49,271 nucleotides of DNA. It comes from Elusimicrobiota bacterium. GTDB lineage: Bacteria; Elusimicrobiota; Elusimicrobia; UBA1565. This document shows, in pieces, positions 49,208 to 49,271 of the stretch. Under the pieces are notes generated by a model. The model was not told the DNA's origin. It saw only the letters and a program-made list of their open reading frames with translations, and searched no databases. The stretch spans positions 1-49,271 of the forward strand of contig NVTF01000007.1 of assembly GCA_002401485.1 (NCBI GenBank), read 5' to 3'. Within the stretch, counting starts at the first letter, position 1; every line of letters begins with the position of its first letter. Both the position numbers and the translations under genes were made by a program.

Positions 49208-49271
49208 CGTAGCCTTTGGCTGAGGAATTTCATTCTAGCTTTTCTGTTCTCCTTCCGTTTTATTTACCTTT

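Noticed and set aside
48846-49223. 125-codon ORF overlapping the last gene
   Set aside because: The competing frame at 48668 has a signal peptide and a normal composition; this frame has none.
47275-49271. Integrative island at tRNA-Val
   Set aside because: No integrase and no repeat of the tRNA 3' end is seen downstream; only an IS30 element is present.

Overview
This window comes from a bacterial chromosome of moderately high GC. Genes are densely packed, often with 1 to 4 bp stop/start overlaps. Signal peptides, lipoprotein-like proteins, a Ser/Thr kinase/PP2C/FHA set, HEAT and HD-GYP-like proteins and long repeat-containing exported proteins suggest an uncultured Gram-negative lineage. 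An Elusimicrobiota-like or deltaproteobacterial-type genome is my best guess, but nothing in the window proves it. There is no rRNA, CRISPR array or prophage. No stretch over about 300 bases lacks a gene once the 30-codon ORF at 21293-21385 is counted.

Layout. (1) 1-5723, minus strand: a polyhydroxyalkanoate-type operon led by a TetR regulator. It holds an alpha/beta hydrolase, a phasin-like protein, a possible 45-codon ORF, a class III-like PhaC, an acyl-CoA synthetase, a FabG/PhaB reductase and a second PhaC cut by the window edge. A consensus-like promoter with a perfect 16-bp palindrome just after its -10 box suggests autorepression. (2) 5759-10902, minus: FHA protein, PP2C phosphatase and a CHASE2 Ser/Thr kinase, read as kinase-phosphatase-FHA. 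(3) 11020-19706: small genes (exported HMA-like protein, thioesterase, CPXCG protein, GIY-YIG protein, LapA-like protein), an M16 peptidase pair with a CBS protein, and a HEAT gene/HD-domain gene pair. (4) 19740-31795, minus: a sodium/solute symporter with a tiny overlapping membrane ORF, then the complete reductive pyrimidine degradation operon (preT, preA, beta-ureidopropionase, NCS1 permease, dihydropyrimidinase, aldehyde dehydrogenase, DUF899 protein, class III aminotransferase) with a recognisable promoter and a terminator. (5) 31908-45681: FHA-GAF-PAS histidine kinase, membrane protein, a Ser/Thr kinase fragment, a pentapeptide-repeat protein, MaoC-like protein, lipase-like protein, MOT1-type transporter, M13 metallopeptidase, an ABC exporter with degenerate ATPase motifs, and a protein with a nucleotidyltransferase-like motif. 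(6) 45687-49271: a divergent SecY paralogue with a DUF2007 gene, tRNA-Val with promoter and terminator, an IS30 element with terminal inverted repeats, and a small exported protein.

How the genes work together. The pyrimidine operon should take up a uracil/thymine/hydantoin-type base through the NCS1 carrier, reduce it (PreTA), open the ring (dihydropyrimidinase), release beta-alanine (ureidopropionase), transaminate it to malonic semialdehyde and oxidise that with the aldehyde dehydrogenase. The PHA operon can make 3-hydroxyacyl-CoA (ligase, reductase), polymerise it (PhaC) and coat granules (phasin); the MaoC-like gene at 36.8 kb might feed it.

Most notable signals: the ABC exporter without a catalytic glutamate, the SecY paralogue, the tiny ORF overlapping the symporter, a palindrome CAGGTC-N4-GACCTG recurring in four intergenic regions, a 51-bp in-frame duplication at the NCS1 start, and twin PhaC genes without PhaE.
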